Positions 19,997-27,289 of a stretch of DNA of 27,289 nt are shown piece after piece; position 1 is the first letter of the stretch; every line of letters starts with the position of its first letter. The notes under the pieces are model-generated. The model did not search any database. It was not told where the DNA came from and saw only the letters and a list, made by a program, of their open reading frames with translations. The translations under genes were made by a program, and so were the position numbers. Origin of the DNA: Reticulitermes lucifugus. Taxonomy: Eukaryota; Arthropoda; Insecta; Blattodea; Rhinotermitidae. The DNA lies in NCBI GenBank assembly GCA_026260175.1, contig JAKCWW010003915.1, positions 17,251 through 44,539 on the forward strand. The letters are read 5' to 3'.

Positions 19997-20836
19997 TTAC
20001 AATATGAGTTCAAAGCGACCGCCGCGCATTTCAGGGCAGATGGCAGTGCGGCGCAAGACATTGTCTCGAACATGTCGTAACGTTGGCATATGCCATCGTC
20101 AGAGCTGCCTGAAGTCTTTCAACGAGATTTTCTATAGTCCGGCAGGGACCGCATAAACGTACTCCTTCAGGTGCCTACAACACAAACACTCCAATTTAGA
20201 TCTGGCGACGGAGGAGGCCATGCGATCGACTCTCTACGTCCAATCCACCTTCCTTGGTATGTCACGTCCAACCACTGCTGGAGCTACGTCATACTGAAAC
20301 TACAACCCCTGCCTCACGGCTACAGGCATATCTTCAAGCAGTCCAGTTGAAACAGCTTCCAGAAAGTCACGATAATGCTGATCGGTCAGCCTGTGTGGCA
20401 TCAGAGACCATAACAATGTCACCGATGAAACCAGCCAAAACACTGACGTTGAAGCAGACCTAATGCCCATTTCGTCAGTACGGGACGTTCGCCTGGATAC
20501 TGATGTGCGCTCTGCTAGTAGTACTTTTGATGCAACTGATCGTCACGAAGTACGAGGATCCTCGGTTAGTACAGTCCCGATATCGCGTGAGATTTTCCAC
20601 GGTCATCGTTCCAGAGCTGCAATTATAGCAAGTTCATGGCCTGGTGTCGGTAAAATCCGTGAACAACCTGCATTCACAAATGCAGTGCGAGTTACAATTC
20701 ACGACGCATGGAGGCGAAGCGCCAATCGTCGAAAAACATTAGCGTCTGGATGACGTCGACCTGGATAATGTAGCGCCTATTCCGTGTGGCAGTTTTCAAC
20801 TATTCTATTATAGGTACCGAGGGATTTAAAAGTCAT
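19997..20836 (-). pseudogene. Mariner-superfamily transposase relic (DUF4817-associated type)
   Basis: From a possible ATG at 20834-20836 the minus strand reads an N-terminal helix-turn-helix region (HYPGRRHPDANVFRRL, then SRILPTPGHELAIIAALER and EDPRTS-RSVAS). It continues through DDQLHQKYY-QSAH, NVSVLAGFIGDI, LPHRLTDQHYRDFLEAV and LLEDMPVAVRQGL. FQYDVAP follows, whose D is the second catalytic aspartate, then AWPPPSPDLN, whose D is the third. HLKEYVYAVPAGL and VRDNVLRR, with MRGGRFELIL and a stop at 19997-19999, close the protein. The segment carrying the first catalytic D is deleted between the QSAH block and NVSVLAG. Multiple stops and frameshifts are present. Normal family proteins are roughly 350 residues; here about 280 codons remain. 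Confidence 0.85.
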
Positions 20837-20948
20837 GTCGTGCGTGTGTATTCTGTGATCATTCTATCACAACTGAGCACTGCTGTGCACTGTGTGTGAT
20901 GGGTACACCTAACAGCGCGCTTTATCGTCGTGATAAATCTGCTTAGAA

Positions 20949-21084
20949 GTGTTTTAGGTGATGTTTATTTCGAAACTTAAACACCTCAGGACATGCGCTG
21001 CCTAACACTTTCGACTCAGTTTTTAAAACAAGAAACTGTACCATGAAGAGCGTGTGGGCAAAGTTAGTTTCACTCTGTATGTAT
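20949..21084 (-). repeat. Right long inverted repeat of mariner-like element
   Basis: Imperfect inverted partner of 19828-19960. Its outer end contains GTGAAACTAACTTTGCCC on the minus strand, against ATGAAACGAAATTCGCGC in the left arm. Confidence 0.55.
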
Positions 21085-21120
21085 GTACGCATGCATGCAT
21101 ATATGTATGTATGTATGCAT
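21077..21120. repeat. TATG/GCAT microsatellite
   Basis: Imperfect tetranucleotide array TGTATGTATGTACGCATG followed by CATGCATATATG and more TATG units. Confidence 0.85.
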
Positions 21121-21245
21121 AATAACAATAGAACGCTTCTACGTAAATAAAGTTCTTCGTTTTTTTCGTTTTTGACTATGATCCATCAGACAAGAGAAGC
21201 GCCATAACCACACTGCAAAGTTCCTTCCACGAGGTTTCCCACGCC

Positions 21246-21749
21246 ATGTTTAAATACGCTGCTTTTAAGCAGCCTCATGTCACAGTGTCGCCGTGCGAGT
21301 CCAGTCGTTCTGTGCTACACATCTCGGCGAAGACATTCGCAGAGATGGCTGACATGCACGCCTTGTTCGGCCATTCAGCTATGAATATGCGGCACCTCTT
21401 TACTAGGGTCTCGAAATTTAAGAATCAGAATAACTTTTCTAGCACTCCTTGGCACCTTATGAAGATCTGTGTTCGCAAAAAAAAAAAAGCAAGGATGACA
21501 AAAGGCAGTCCACATATCAGTGCCGGAGACAGCATCTCAGCACAGTTTACCTCCAACACTTACCCTTCAATTTATTATACAATATTTGACGACTTTTATG
21601 AATTTTTGATATCATACACAGTTTACTATAGATCTAACAATGCAGCAGATTACATCTCGACGGAACAAATAGTCACTATTATCTATGGGCATGTACAGGC
21701 AAGTAACTGTGATACACTATGTAAGTCTGGTCGATACAACCAACACTGA
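21246..21749 (+). CDS. Unassigned open frame, 167 codons
   Basis: Starts with an ATG and runs 504 bases to a stop, among the longest frames here. The first 60 codons are richer in GC and CpG than the surroundings (SPCESSRSVLHISAKTFAEM, then ADMHALFGHSAMNM). The second half crosses a 12-base A run (21477-21488) and turns AT-rich, with no motif I recognise. No signal peptide, transmembrane pattern or known domain is evident. It could be a repeat fragment or chance; I would not treat it as a gene without transcript evidence. Confidence 0.15.
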   Translation: MFKYAAFKQPHVTVSPCESSRSVLHISAKTFAEMADMHALFGHSAMNMRHLFTRVSKFKNQNNFSSTPWHLMKICVRKKKKARMTKGSPHISAGDSISAQFTSNTYPSIYYTIFDDFYEFLISYTVYYRSNNAADYISTEQIVTIIYGHVQASNCDTLCKSGRYNQH

Positions 21750-22510
21750 TATTAGGACAGGACATGTGCCTAACTAAGCCTTATGTTGCATAGTACTGTC
21801 GGATCTGGGCTCTAGCTAAGAAGCCTCAAAACAGAATTTTTAATATCAGGTAATTAAGTGAATTAGTGTTGGTCTTGACAAGCCAACAATAGCTAGGGTA
21901 ATGAATGAATTTTCCCGTTTTTTATGAAACCCAAAACTTCATTGTCGAATCCACAACAGCCAGAAACCGGACCTTAGTGTGAGCTAGATAAATCCACTTC
22001 ACGCCACCACACCTGACTTCTTTAAGGATTTAGTATTACCATTCATCTACGTCTAGGTTTCCCAATTGGTCTCTTCTTTGCGGGTTTTCCGACTAAAATT
22101 GTGTGTGTGCAAATTTTCATATCCTCTACGTGCCTTACAATACTAACCATTTCATCTTCCTTCATTTGAAGAACACAAAACATCTCGTGCGGCGCAGAGT
22201 TTCTTTCGTCCGGAACTAGGTGTTCAGGTCATCTCTTTAAAGAAAGTTCGCGACATAGAATATTACCTATTTCCGTTGACTGATAGCATTTGGATGAAAC
22301 GTAATTCTCTACCTTTCTTTTATGAACTCAACATCCGGAATTTCATTTTTCAGACATTAAATACAACACACAGGTTATCCACAGACTCAGGGAAAACTAG
22401 AGAAAAGGTTTTGGTTAGAAGATAGCTGTACTCTGACATTACTACTAAATTAACTGGAGCCATTAGTTACGTTCTTAAGCTTGTGTGTTCAGTTTCATAC
22501 ATAAGCTTAC
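21750..22510. other. Unassigned DNA
   Basis: No gene, RNA or clear repeat recognised. Confidence 0.45.
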
Positions 22511-22600
22511 TTTCCTTTCAAGTCTCGTTCAACAGCTTCACTCAGTTCAGCCAATAACCACAACCGTTGAACACACACAGCAGGTCTCATAATAGCAAGC
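22511..22600 (-). other. Internal exon candidate (90 nt)
   Basis: On the minus strand a pyrimidine-rich tract (CTGTTGCTCATTCTGG, then TTTCCATATCCTTTG) ends in ATAG, followed by 90 nt and a donor AAA|GTAAGC. After one leading base the reading is open: LAIMRPAVCVQRLWLLAELS, then EAVERDLKG, ending with two spare bases. The peptide looks protein-like (an amphipathic, leucine-rich helix) but I cannot name a family. Its entry phase fits the exit phase of the candidate at 26266-26345. Chance remains a real explanation. Confidence 0.22.
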
Positions 22601-22792
22601 CTATCAAAGGATATGGAAACCAGAATGAGCAACAGATTCCTACAGGCAATATTGCAGTGTTTATCGTTTCTCTGGCTTTCTGTATGGGCACGCATCCACT
22701 AATTAGGGCGCTCGTATAGAGAATCAGATGTGTGACTACAGGGTGGACTGCATGAAGTGTCTGACTCACTTAATAAAAAAATAATGGTTAGG

Positions 22793-22857
22793 GCTGAGAT
22801 CTGCGCTCTTCTTGGATATTAAGCGGCGTAATATCCCAGAAGAGCGCAGATCTCAGC
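22793..22857. repeat. Near-perfect hairpin, 29-bp arms and 7-bp loop
   Basis: The left arm 22793-22821 (GCTGAGATCTGCGCTCTTCT, then 9 more bases) and the right arm 22829-22857 are reverse complements at 28 of 29 positions. The loop is AGCGGCG. The right arm reads on into the repeat fragment at 22858-22890, while the left arm has no such continuation. The left arm is therefore probably an inverted copy made by template switching or fold-back repair. Confidence 0.95.
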
Positions 22858-22890
22858 AACATCGCGGCGGAAGCCTGAAATCAACTGTTA
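22829..22890 (+). repeat. Fragment of a dispersed repeat
   Basis: The plus strand reads RRNIPEERRSQQHRGGSLKS across the hairpin loop and right arm into 22890. The R-R-x-IPE ... R..(N/S)LKS pattern resembles the 3' end of the same kind of polyneopteran dispersed repeat noted at 15200; this is from memory only. Confidence 0.35.
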
Positions 22891-23107
22891 GGACAGTTTA
22901 CACAAAACCTCTAGGCTTCCAGTACGTGATCTGGGAACTGCATATTGATACTTGCAGTTTCGGGAATAATAAAAGTACTGAATGTATTAAAGTATCCGAA
23001 TACAGATATCAGTTCTGCACCCCTGCGACCGAGCCACATGTCTGTAACTTCCTGACATATTCACTCCATGGAGTATAGTCCTCATTGAGAAGCGAAAGAT
23101 TGCTCAA

Positions 23108-23380
23108 CTAGTCAAGAAATTCACCATTTTTTCCGGAACCCTTAAGGTTTACTGCGGTATTCAAAACAGCCCACCACTGGATACTATCCTGAGACAAGTG
23201 AATACCGTCCACGTGCTCTTTAAGATCAATTTTAATATTATACTCTGACCTTGGCCTAAGGTTAGTTCTTTCAACTGGGTTTTCCGCTGAGATTTTGTAT
23301 TTTTCATCATCTGTATGCCTAGTACATTCCCCATCCAATCTTCCTTCATTACATCACTATAATATTTGGTGCAGAGTAAC
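23108..23380 (-). pseudogene. RTE-like LINE 3'-end fragment (post-RT region)
   Basis: The minus strand reads MKEDWMGNV, a frameshift, then DDEKYKI, NLRPRSEYNIKIDLKE and GIHLSQDSIQWWAVLNTAVN, up to a stop at 23108. This matches the conserved C-terminal order of RTE-type LINE proteins (GHVARM, GRPRRRWEDNIK-DLKE, DWIHLAQDRDQWRALVNT-MNL). No reverse-transcriptase core accompanies it, so it is a short 3' remnant and on the opposite strand from the fragment at 26409. Confidence 0.78.
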
Positions 23381-23479
23381 AAACTGCCAAACTAGTAATT
23401 AAGCAATTTCCTCCGCCGTCCTGTTACTTCCTCTTTCGCAGTTCCAAGTTTCAACAGCACCATGTCTCAAATATCCTAC

Positions 23480-23509
23480 ATATATATATATACATATATA
23501 TATATATAT
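23480..23509. repeat. (AT)n microsatellite
   Basis: About 30 bases of AT with one C interruption. Confidence 0.95.
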
Positions 23510-24033
23510 CATTGCCTTAGATGTTCCACATCTATACATAACAGCAGGTAAAGTTACCTTTGACATAGGAGACGGGAAGACAATTCTGAGCTAACTGGTT
23601 GAAACCATTCCCCGAATTACCCTGATTTAATTTGTTTGTGAATCTAGTTACGATTTGTTTCAGTTATTCTTAAATATTCGAATGTTCCAACAGAATCGTT
23701 GAAAGTCATGAACATACGTGATCAGTCCCTCTATAATTTTATCAACCCTCTATCGTGTAAGCTGACCTTCAAGCTAGTACACACATTGCGACTTCACATA
23801 ACTTCTGTTAAGTTACACCGTTACCTGGCGAGTTTCGTCGTTATGTATAAACTGAGGCGTTTTGGTCTCTGTTAGGACAGTTCGAATTCTTTCAGTTTCA
23901 ACTTTATCCACAGAACGCTTCTGTAGTATCACAATTTGTACATTCCTATAACGTAAATTTTGCACATGTCCTTTAAAAATGGGATGCAAAACTGAAAATG
24001 CAATAAATAAAAAGGTGTGAATTCAGGATACGA
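23510..24033. other. Unassigned DNA
   Basis: The minus strand near 23870-23930 reads VDKVETERIRTVLTETKTPQ for a short distance, without a family I can name. Nothing else was recognised. Confidence 0.4.
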
Positions 24034-24136
24034 TATTCTGGGTTGTGACGCCGTGCAATCTTATCAGAGGATACTAATGTCCATCTGAAAGTTTGGTACT
24101 CACCGAACAGACCACACGGCATCACAACCCAAAATA
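24034..24136. repeat. Foldback unit with 22-bp arms
   Basis: Arms at 24034-24055 (TATTCTGGGTTGTGACGCCG, then TG) and 24115-24136 are reverse complements at 20 of 22 positions, separated by 59 bp. The two mismatches are both C/T. This could be a small MITE-like element or part of a longer repeat with an internal inverted duplication. Confidence 0.8.
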
Positions 24137-25570
24137 CTAAAACCTAAATGAATACCGCGGTTAAAACCTCAAACGGTGATCTACCCGAAAACATGCATAA
24201 CGATGCATATTTTAGGCATCAGCAAAGCAGGAAACTAACAGAGGAACGAATATTACTGAAGGCCAGTGTAACAGTACTCAACAGGTAACATACGATGGGT
24301 GACCTGTTTAAGATGGCGTACTGAGCTAGGTAAAAATCAACTAAGCAGTTGTCATGAGCAGTTGGGATACTTCCCCCACCATATGTATCATAATATTTGT
24401 TTTACTTTAGTACTATAATCTGTGAACGCATTACTGACTCCTGCAAACAGCAGAATTTAATTCCACTGGATTAATCCATCAAATACTAAAATTAACTACA
24501 TTACACCTATAAAGTCAGATACTTACTACCTCAGTCTCCCTGCAAAAGCCAAACGATTAATAGGCTACTGTTTAGGGATAAAATCACTGATTATTTTATC
24601 ATAAGAAACATAAACCAGTATGTGGACAAGATGCAGAGTTTCTAATTGTTAGAGCAAGTAGCATGTACAGTTTCAAGTGCGCTTCAAACGGCTAAAAAAA
24701 TCACTTTCCTTTCGCCTCAGCGTCACAGAAAATAACATAAAAGCTTCTATAACCAGCTTTCCATTAAACACGCATAAAAGCGCTAGATTCGTATTTCAGA
24801 TGTAAAATAATATTATTTTACATTGTTTTAACGTCCGAAGTATGGTAGAAAACTTTACACCTGCTCAATGTCCAAGAATTTATTCGTGACTTATTTATAA
24901 AAAACTTGTAAAGAATTGACAAAAGAATACCGTTCTTGTCATGGCTTGGAATGTAAACTGATTCTCTCTCGTTGTTTATGGGAAACGATTGAAATATTGC
25001 AAGTAAAGTATGCAGCGAACGTAACAGAAGCCACATTCTCATATACACTACATACAAGCACAGAATTCCGAAAGAAACTTCAGTGGCCATAACAAAAGCC
25101 CACATTTTGTGGTAGGTATATATACGAAGCGCCCACACGAAATTCGAGGTCATTTTAATGAGATGCCTTAGAAATGGCAATGAGATACATCTCGGTGTTT
25201 CCACCTTTGAAGTAAATCTTACTATTGGCAAACACGTGTTCGATATTCAAGCGTAACAGCCACGTGGCGTCATTACTGAACCACTGATGCGACAGAGGAC
25301 TCCGAAAAATCTCCATACTCATTCATGTGCAAATACTTGACAACAATTCAACGTTCACTGAAAAATTGAGGTGTAAAATAGGGATGATTGAATTTAATTT
25401 AACATTTTGTTTTAGGCGACAAGAAAAAATAGGCTGAGGAATGAAACATCAAGGGAAGAAATGACTGTTACTTCTTCCGTAATAAGGAACTTACATAACA
25501 GAACTTTGAGATGGTATGACCATCACACACAATTCGTCGTTCTCAACTCAATCTTTATAATTAAATTTAA
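24137..25570. other. Unassigned DNA with one open frame (minus, 24818-25231)
   Basis: The minus-strand frame at 24818-25231 opens with TTG; its first ATG lies further in (MTSNFVWALRIY). It contains a hydrophobic stretch (FGILCLYVVYMRMWLLL) that could be one membrane segment, but no family motif. Nothing else was recognised. Confidence 0.35.
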
Positions 25571-25625
25571 ATTTGTACTACTGTTTCGGCCCTATTTCCG
25601 GCCACCATCAGGTACTACATTTAAA
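25571..25625 (-). ncRNA. Hammerhead-ribozyme-like fold, core A9 changed
   Basis: On the minus strand the parts occur in the exact order of a type I hammerhead. They are: 5' stem I strand TTTAAAT-GTA-GTAC (down to 25612); CTGATGG (25605-25611; consensus CUGANGA); T; stem II GGCC/GGCC (25600-25603 and 25588-25591) around an 8-base loop; GAAA (25584-25587); C-A-G and TA as a minimal stem III plus cleavage triplet; then the 3' stem I strand GTAC-AA-ATTTAAA. GTAC pairs with GTAC directly beside the core and TTTAAAT with ATTTAAA beyond a small internal loop. The single core departure is G for the invariant last A, which should greatly reduce cleavage. Penelope-like elements are the known retroelement source of such folds. 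Confidence 0.65.
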
Positions 25626-26153
25626 ACATCTTGAGGAAGAATATGACTGGCTGACAATACAGTACACGAACTTCTATCAACAGGGTTAGAAAGCTCGTCC
25701 CACAATAAGATGAATGCCTCAGTTGTCACTATGCAGACAAGTAGCTTGATATCAGTACAATTAATCTGTTCTCGTAAGAGCTGGAAATAAAACACAACAC
25801 ATGCCCTTTAAACTTATTTTCTAAACGACCCCCTTATTAAGTATTTATTTATTTACTTATTTATATCTATAAGCGGCGTGTTTGTTAGTAATTTATAGAT
25901 CCAGGTTCATTTTGCATTGCGTTGGCGATCAAACGACTCCAGGCTTCAAACTCAGTGTGTCTCTGCACTGTAGCAATGGCATCTGATTGACGGAAAGTTT
26001 AGACAATTTGTAAGCACTAACTCCAAAGCGGCCAGGAGAGCGTATCCGATACAGCATATTGAACAATATACGTGTTGCACAATTAAAGAATCGTCGTTCG
26101 ATTTTCCTATTCTCTACAGCGTTCAGGTTCCTATTCAATGGGGAAAGCTTGTG
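25626..26153. other. Unassigned DNA, first part probably same repeat as hammerhead-like fold
   Basis: The 25690-25770 segment (GATGAATG, CAGACAAG, TTGATATCAG) resembles 17400-17490. A (TTTA)-rich patch lies at 25840-25866. No gene recognised. Confidence 0.35.
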
Positions 26154-26175
26154 CCTCCCCCCGGCCGGGGGGAGG
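26154..26175. repeat. Perfect 22-bp GC-rich palindrome
   Basis: CCTCCCCCCGG followed directly by its reverse complement CCGGGGGGAGG, with no spacer, then GGG. Only two of its 22 bases are A or T, in an AT-rich neighbourhood. Confidence 0.95.
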
Positions 26176-26265
26176 GGGTGGCAAAGCGATCGGCCAAGTG
26201 AAGTGACACATCTAGTGTTCTGCCATACGCTTTCATGACGTGCAAAAGGACAGCAGTATACTTAC

Positions 26266-26345
26266 CGTATTCCAGAGAGTTTTCTTGAGAAGTTAAACAG
26301 GCGAGTTTTACCATTTAGGATCAGACAATATACCCAACACACATT
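26266..26345 (-). other. Internal exon candidate (80 nt)
   Basis: On the minus strand an acceptor-like AAATTTCAG (26346-26354) precedes 80 nt that are open in one frame only, starting at the first base (NVCWVYCLILNGKTRLF, then NFSRKLSGI). They end in a strong donor ACG|GTAAGTAT with two spare bases. The next candidate downstream in transcription, 22511-22600, supplies exactly one leading base. The peptide is not recognised. The acceptor lies beside a (TA)n run rather than a real polypyrimidine tract, which weakens it. Confidence 0.18.
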
Positions 26346-26359
26346 CTGAAATTTATGAC

Positions 26360-26384
26360 ATATATATATATATATATATATATA
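26360..26384. repeat. (TA)n microsatellite
   Basis: 25 bases of perfect AT/TA run, adjacent to the RTE fragment. Confidence 0.95.
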
Positions 26385-26408
26385 CAACGCAGGATACTAT
26401 GTGAACTT

Positions 26409-26515
26409 GGAAAACCTAGGCTTAGATTGGAGGACAATATTAAAACTGATCTTAAAGAGATAGGGTCTTAAGGTACACACTGGATTCATCTGGCTCAGGA
26501 TATGACCAATGACAG
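26409..26515 (+). pseudogene. RTE-like LINE 3'-end fragment
   Basis: The plus strand reads GKPRLRLEDNIKTDLKEIGS, then an in-frame TAA at 26469-26471, then THWIHLAQDM. This is the conserved GRPRRRWEDNIK-DLKE / DWIHLAQDRD block of RTE-type LINE proteins, also present at 23108-23380. It is short, carries a stop, and its 5' side runs into the (TA)n repeat. Confidence 0.75.
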
Positions 26516-27146
26516 TCACCTTTAAACGTGTTGATCAACTTCGGGTTATATAAAAAAGAGAAAATTCCACTTACGGAATGACCATTAACTTCGCTAGGAG
26601 GACTCTGCTCCAAAGAGTTGGTTTAGCCTGCAATTCAAGAATGACCATACCGATCTCAACCAAGTCTCCAGACTTAGTCAATACAACTCAAATTACAAAC
26701 AGGTCGTACACCCAAAGACATCTTCGACGGTTACGATATAATGAAATAAAGGCAATGCAGGGGGGACTTCCATTTAATATCAGTGAATTTCAGAACTGCA
26801 CATGACACGTATTTGCTGTACGTTTAGTGAAAAGAAACTAAATAACATCCCCATCAGAAAATGCGTTACATTCACAACTTTATTGAACTGCTCCATTCGG
26901 GAAGTCTGAACACTATTAAAATACTCGATTTCCCCTTACAGTATTCCTTATGGTCCTGAGAAAGATTAATCTGATATGACATGGCAAGTTCTTAACCAGC
27001 TGAATGACTATTTAGGGCCACACTACATGAGCGTTCAAAATTCTGCAGTTGAAACGCAGCTGACTTCTTCATTACGTTTCCAAAGAAGGACTGTTTCGTT
27101 AATTTAGTACGTACATATTTACTAGTACGTACGCACGGACGAGGGG
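26516..27146. other. Unassigned DNA
   Basis: No gene recognised. The GTAC-rich segment 27105-27132 contains TAGTACGTAC twice, 18 bp apart. Confidence 0.4.
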
Positions 27147-27289
27147 CACGCGGTGGCGCAGTTGGTTGAGGCACTGCGATTCCCGATGGTGTCACTGGAA
27201 TTTTTCATTGACATAATCGTTCGGTTGCACTATGGCCCTGGGGTCGACTCAGCCTCTGACAGAAATGAGTACCAGGAATCTTTCCTGGG
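27147..27289 (+). repeat. tRNA-derived SINE, cut by window end
   Basis: The A box TGGCGCAGTTG at 27154-27164 fits TRGYNNANNNG exactly. The B-box-like GGGTCGACTCA at 27241-27251 matches GGTTCGANTCC at nine of eleven positions. The A-to-B distance is longer than in a tRNA, indicating an insertion. The body begins CCTCTGACAGAAATGAGTACC and AGGAATCTTTCCTGGG, the lead-in I associate with the same body type (GGTAAAG, GCTGA, GTGCCGAGGT) seen at 587 and 14785, but the window ends before that can be confirmed. Confidence 0.75.

Larger units (their letters stand above)
19828..21084 (-). mobile_element. Decayed mariner-superfamily element with long inverted repeats
   Basis: A minus-strand transposase relic (19997-20836) lies between two long diverged inverted repeats, at about 19828-19960 and 20949-21084. 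Comparing the left arm with the reverse complement of the right arm, GAAAC, AGTCGAA and GAAATA recur in the same order, as do CATGCCCT against CATGTCCT. The arrangement is that of a Tc1/mariner-type element of roughly 1.25 kb. Boundaries are approximate because the outer ends merge into (CA)n on the left and a TATG/GCAT microsatellite on the right. Confidence 0.7.

Noticed and set aside
19966..20818. GGTACCTA inverted repeat (19966-19973 and 20811-20818) as the terminal repeats of the mariner-like element
   Set aside because: The right copy falls inside the likely N-terminal coding part of the transposase, and much longer inverted arms exist further out. An 8-bp match is easily chance.
22793..22857. 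Hairpin as a conserved microRNA precursor
   Set aside because: The arms are almost perfectly complementary and one arm is part of a dispersed repeat. Typical animal precursors have bulges and a conserved arm. A small-RNA source is possible, but a miRNA gene is not supported.
24530..24555. Minus-strand microexon between TTTTGCAG and GTAAGTA
   Set aside because: Both signals look good, but a 13-nt exon cannot be supported without transcripts and would break the phase between the other two candidates.
26575..26627. 53-nt minus-strand stretch between TTGCAG and TCC|GTAAGT as an exon
   Set aside because: Splice-like signals are good and one frame is open, but its exit phase does not fit the candidate at 26266-26345, so it cannot directly precede it.
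1..27289. CRISPR array, bacterial operon, telomeric repeat, rRNA or intact tRNA gene
   Set aside because: No regularly spaced identical repeats with unique spacers, no packed ribosome-bound genes, and no TTAGG array. The tRNA-like heads found lack cloverleaf-consistent spacing and are SINE promoters.

Overview
This window looks like an AT-rich, gene-poor stretch of a large animal genome, most likely a hemimetabolous (polyneopteran-type) insect. No frame carries a long conserved host gene, and there is no operon-like packing. What can be recognised is a layered graveyard of transposable elements: non-LTR retrotransposon fragments, tRNA-derived SINEs and two decayed DNA transposons. There are also two hammerhead-ribozyme-like folds of the kind reported for Penelope-like elements, several microsatellites, and dispersed repeats whose translated patterns I associate from memory with cockroach, termite and orthopteran assemblies. 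The taxonomic call is inference; no search was run.

Layout. Bases 3-473 (minus) hold an open reverse-transcriptase fragment of a Jockey-like LINE, cut off at its 5' side exactly at an (ATA)n microsatellite. A SINE body lies at 587-745. From 746 to 8.9 kb I see only microsatellites, a pair of CACGTG boxes and one weak exon candidate. A frameshifted RTE-like reverse transcriptase relic (8928-9380) is followed by a three-unit tandem repeat of about 68 bp (9701-9903). A pogo/Tigger-like DNA transposon with 22-bp terminal inverted repeats and TA flanks occupies 13072-14717. It carries a deleted, frameshifted transposase whose tail is a PHD-like zinc finger. SINEs and related dispersed repeats fill 14.8-16.1 kb. 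A mariner-superfamily transposase relic (19997-20836, minus) sits between two long diverged inverted repeats (about 19828-19960 and 20949-21084).

The last third contains a nearly perfect 29-bp-arm hairpin (22793-22857), two RTE 3'-end fragments on opposite strands (23108-23380 minus, 26409-26515 plus), a 22-bp-arm foldback (24034-24136), a GC-rich perfect palindrome (26154-26175) and a SINE cut by the window end (27147-27289). The hammerhead-like cores are at 17217-17257 and 25571-25625, both on the minus strand, and each departs from the catalytic consensus.

The elements do not form a pathway. They share a history of insertion, internal deletion and decay. If the region lies inside a host gene, the best hints are two phase-compatible minus-strand exon candidates (26266-26345 and 22511-22600), and these are weak.
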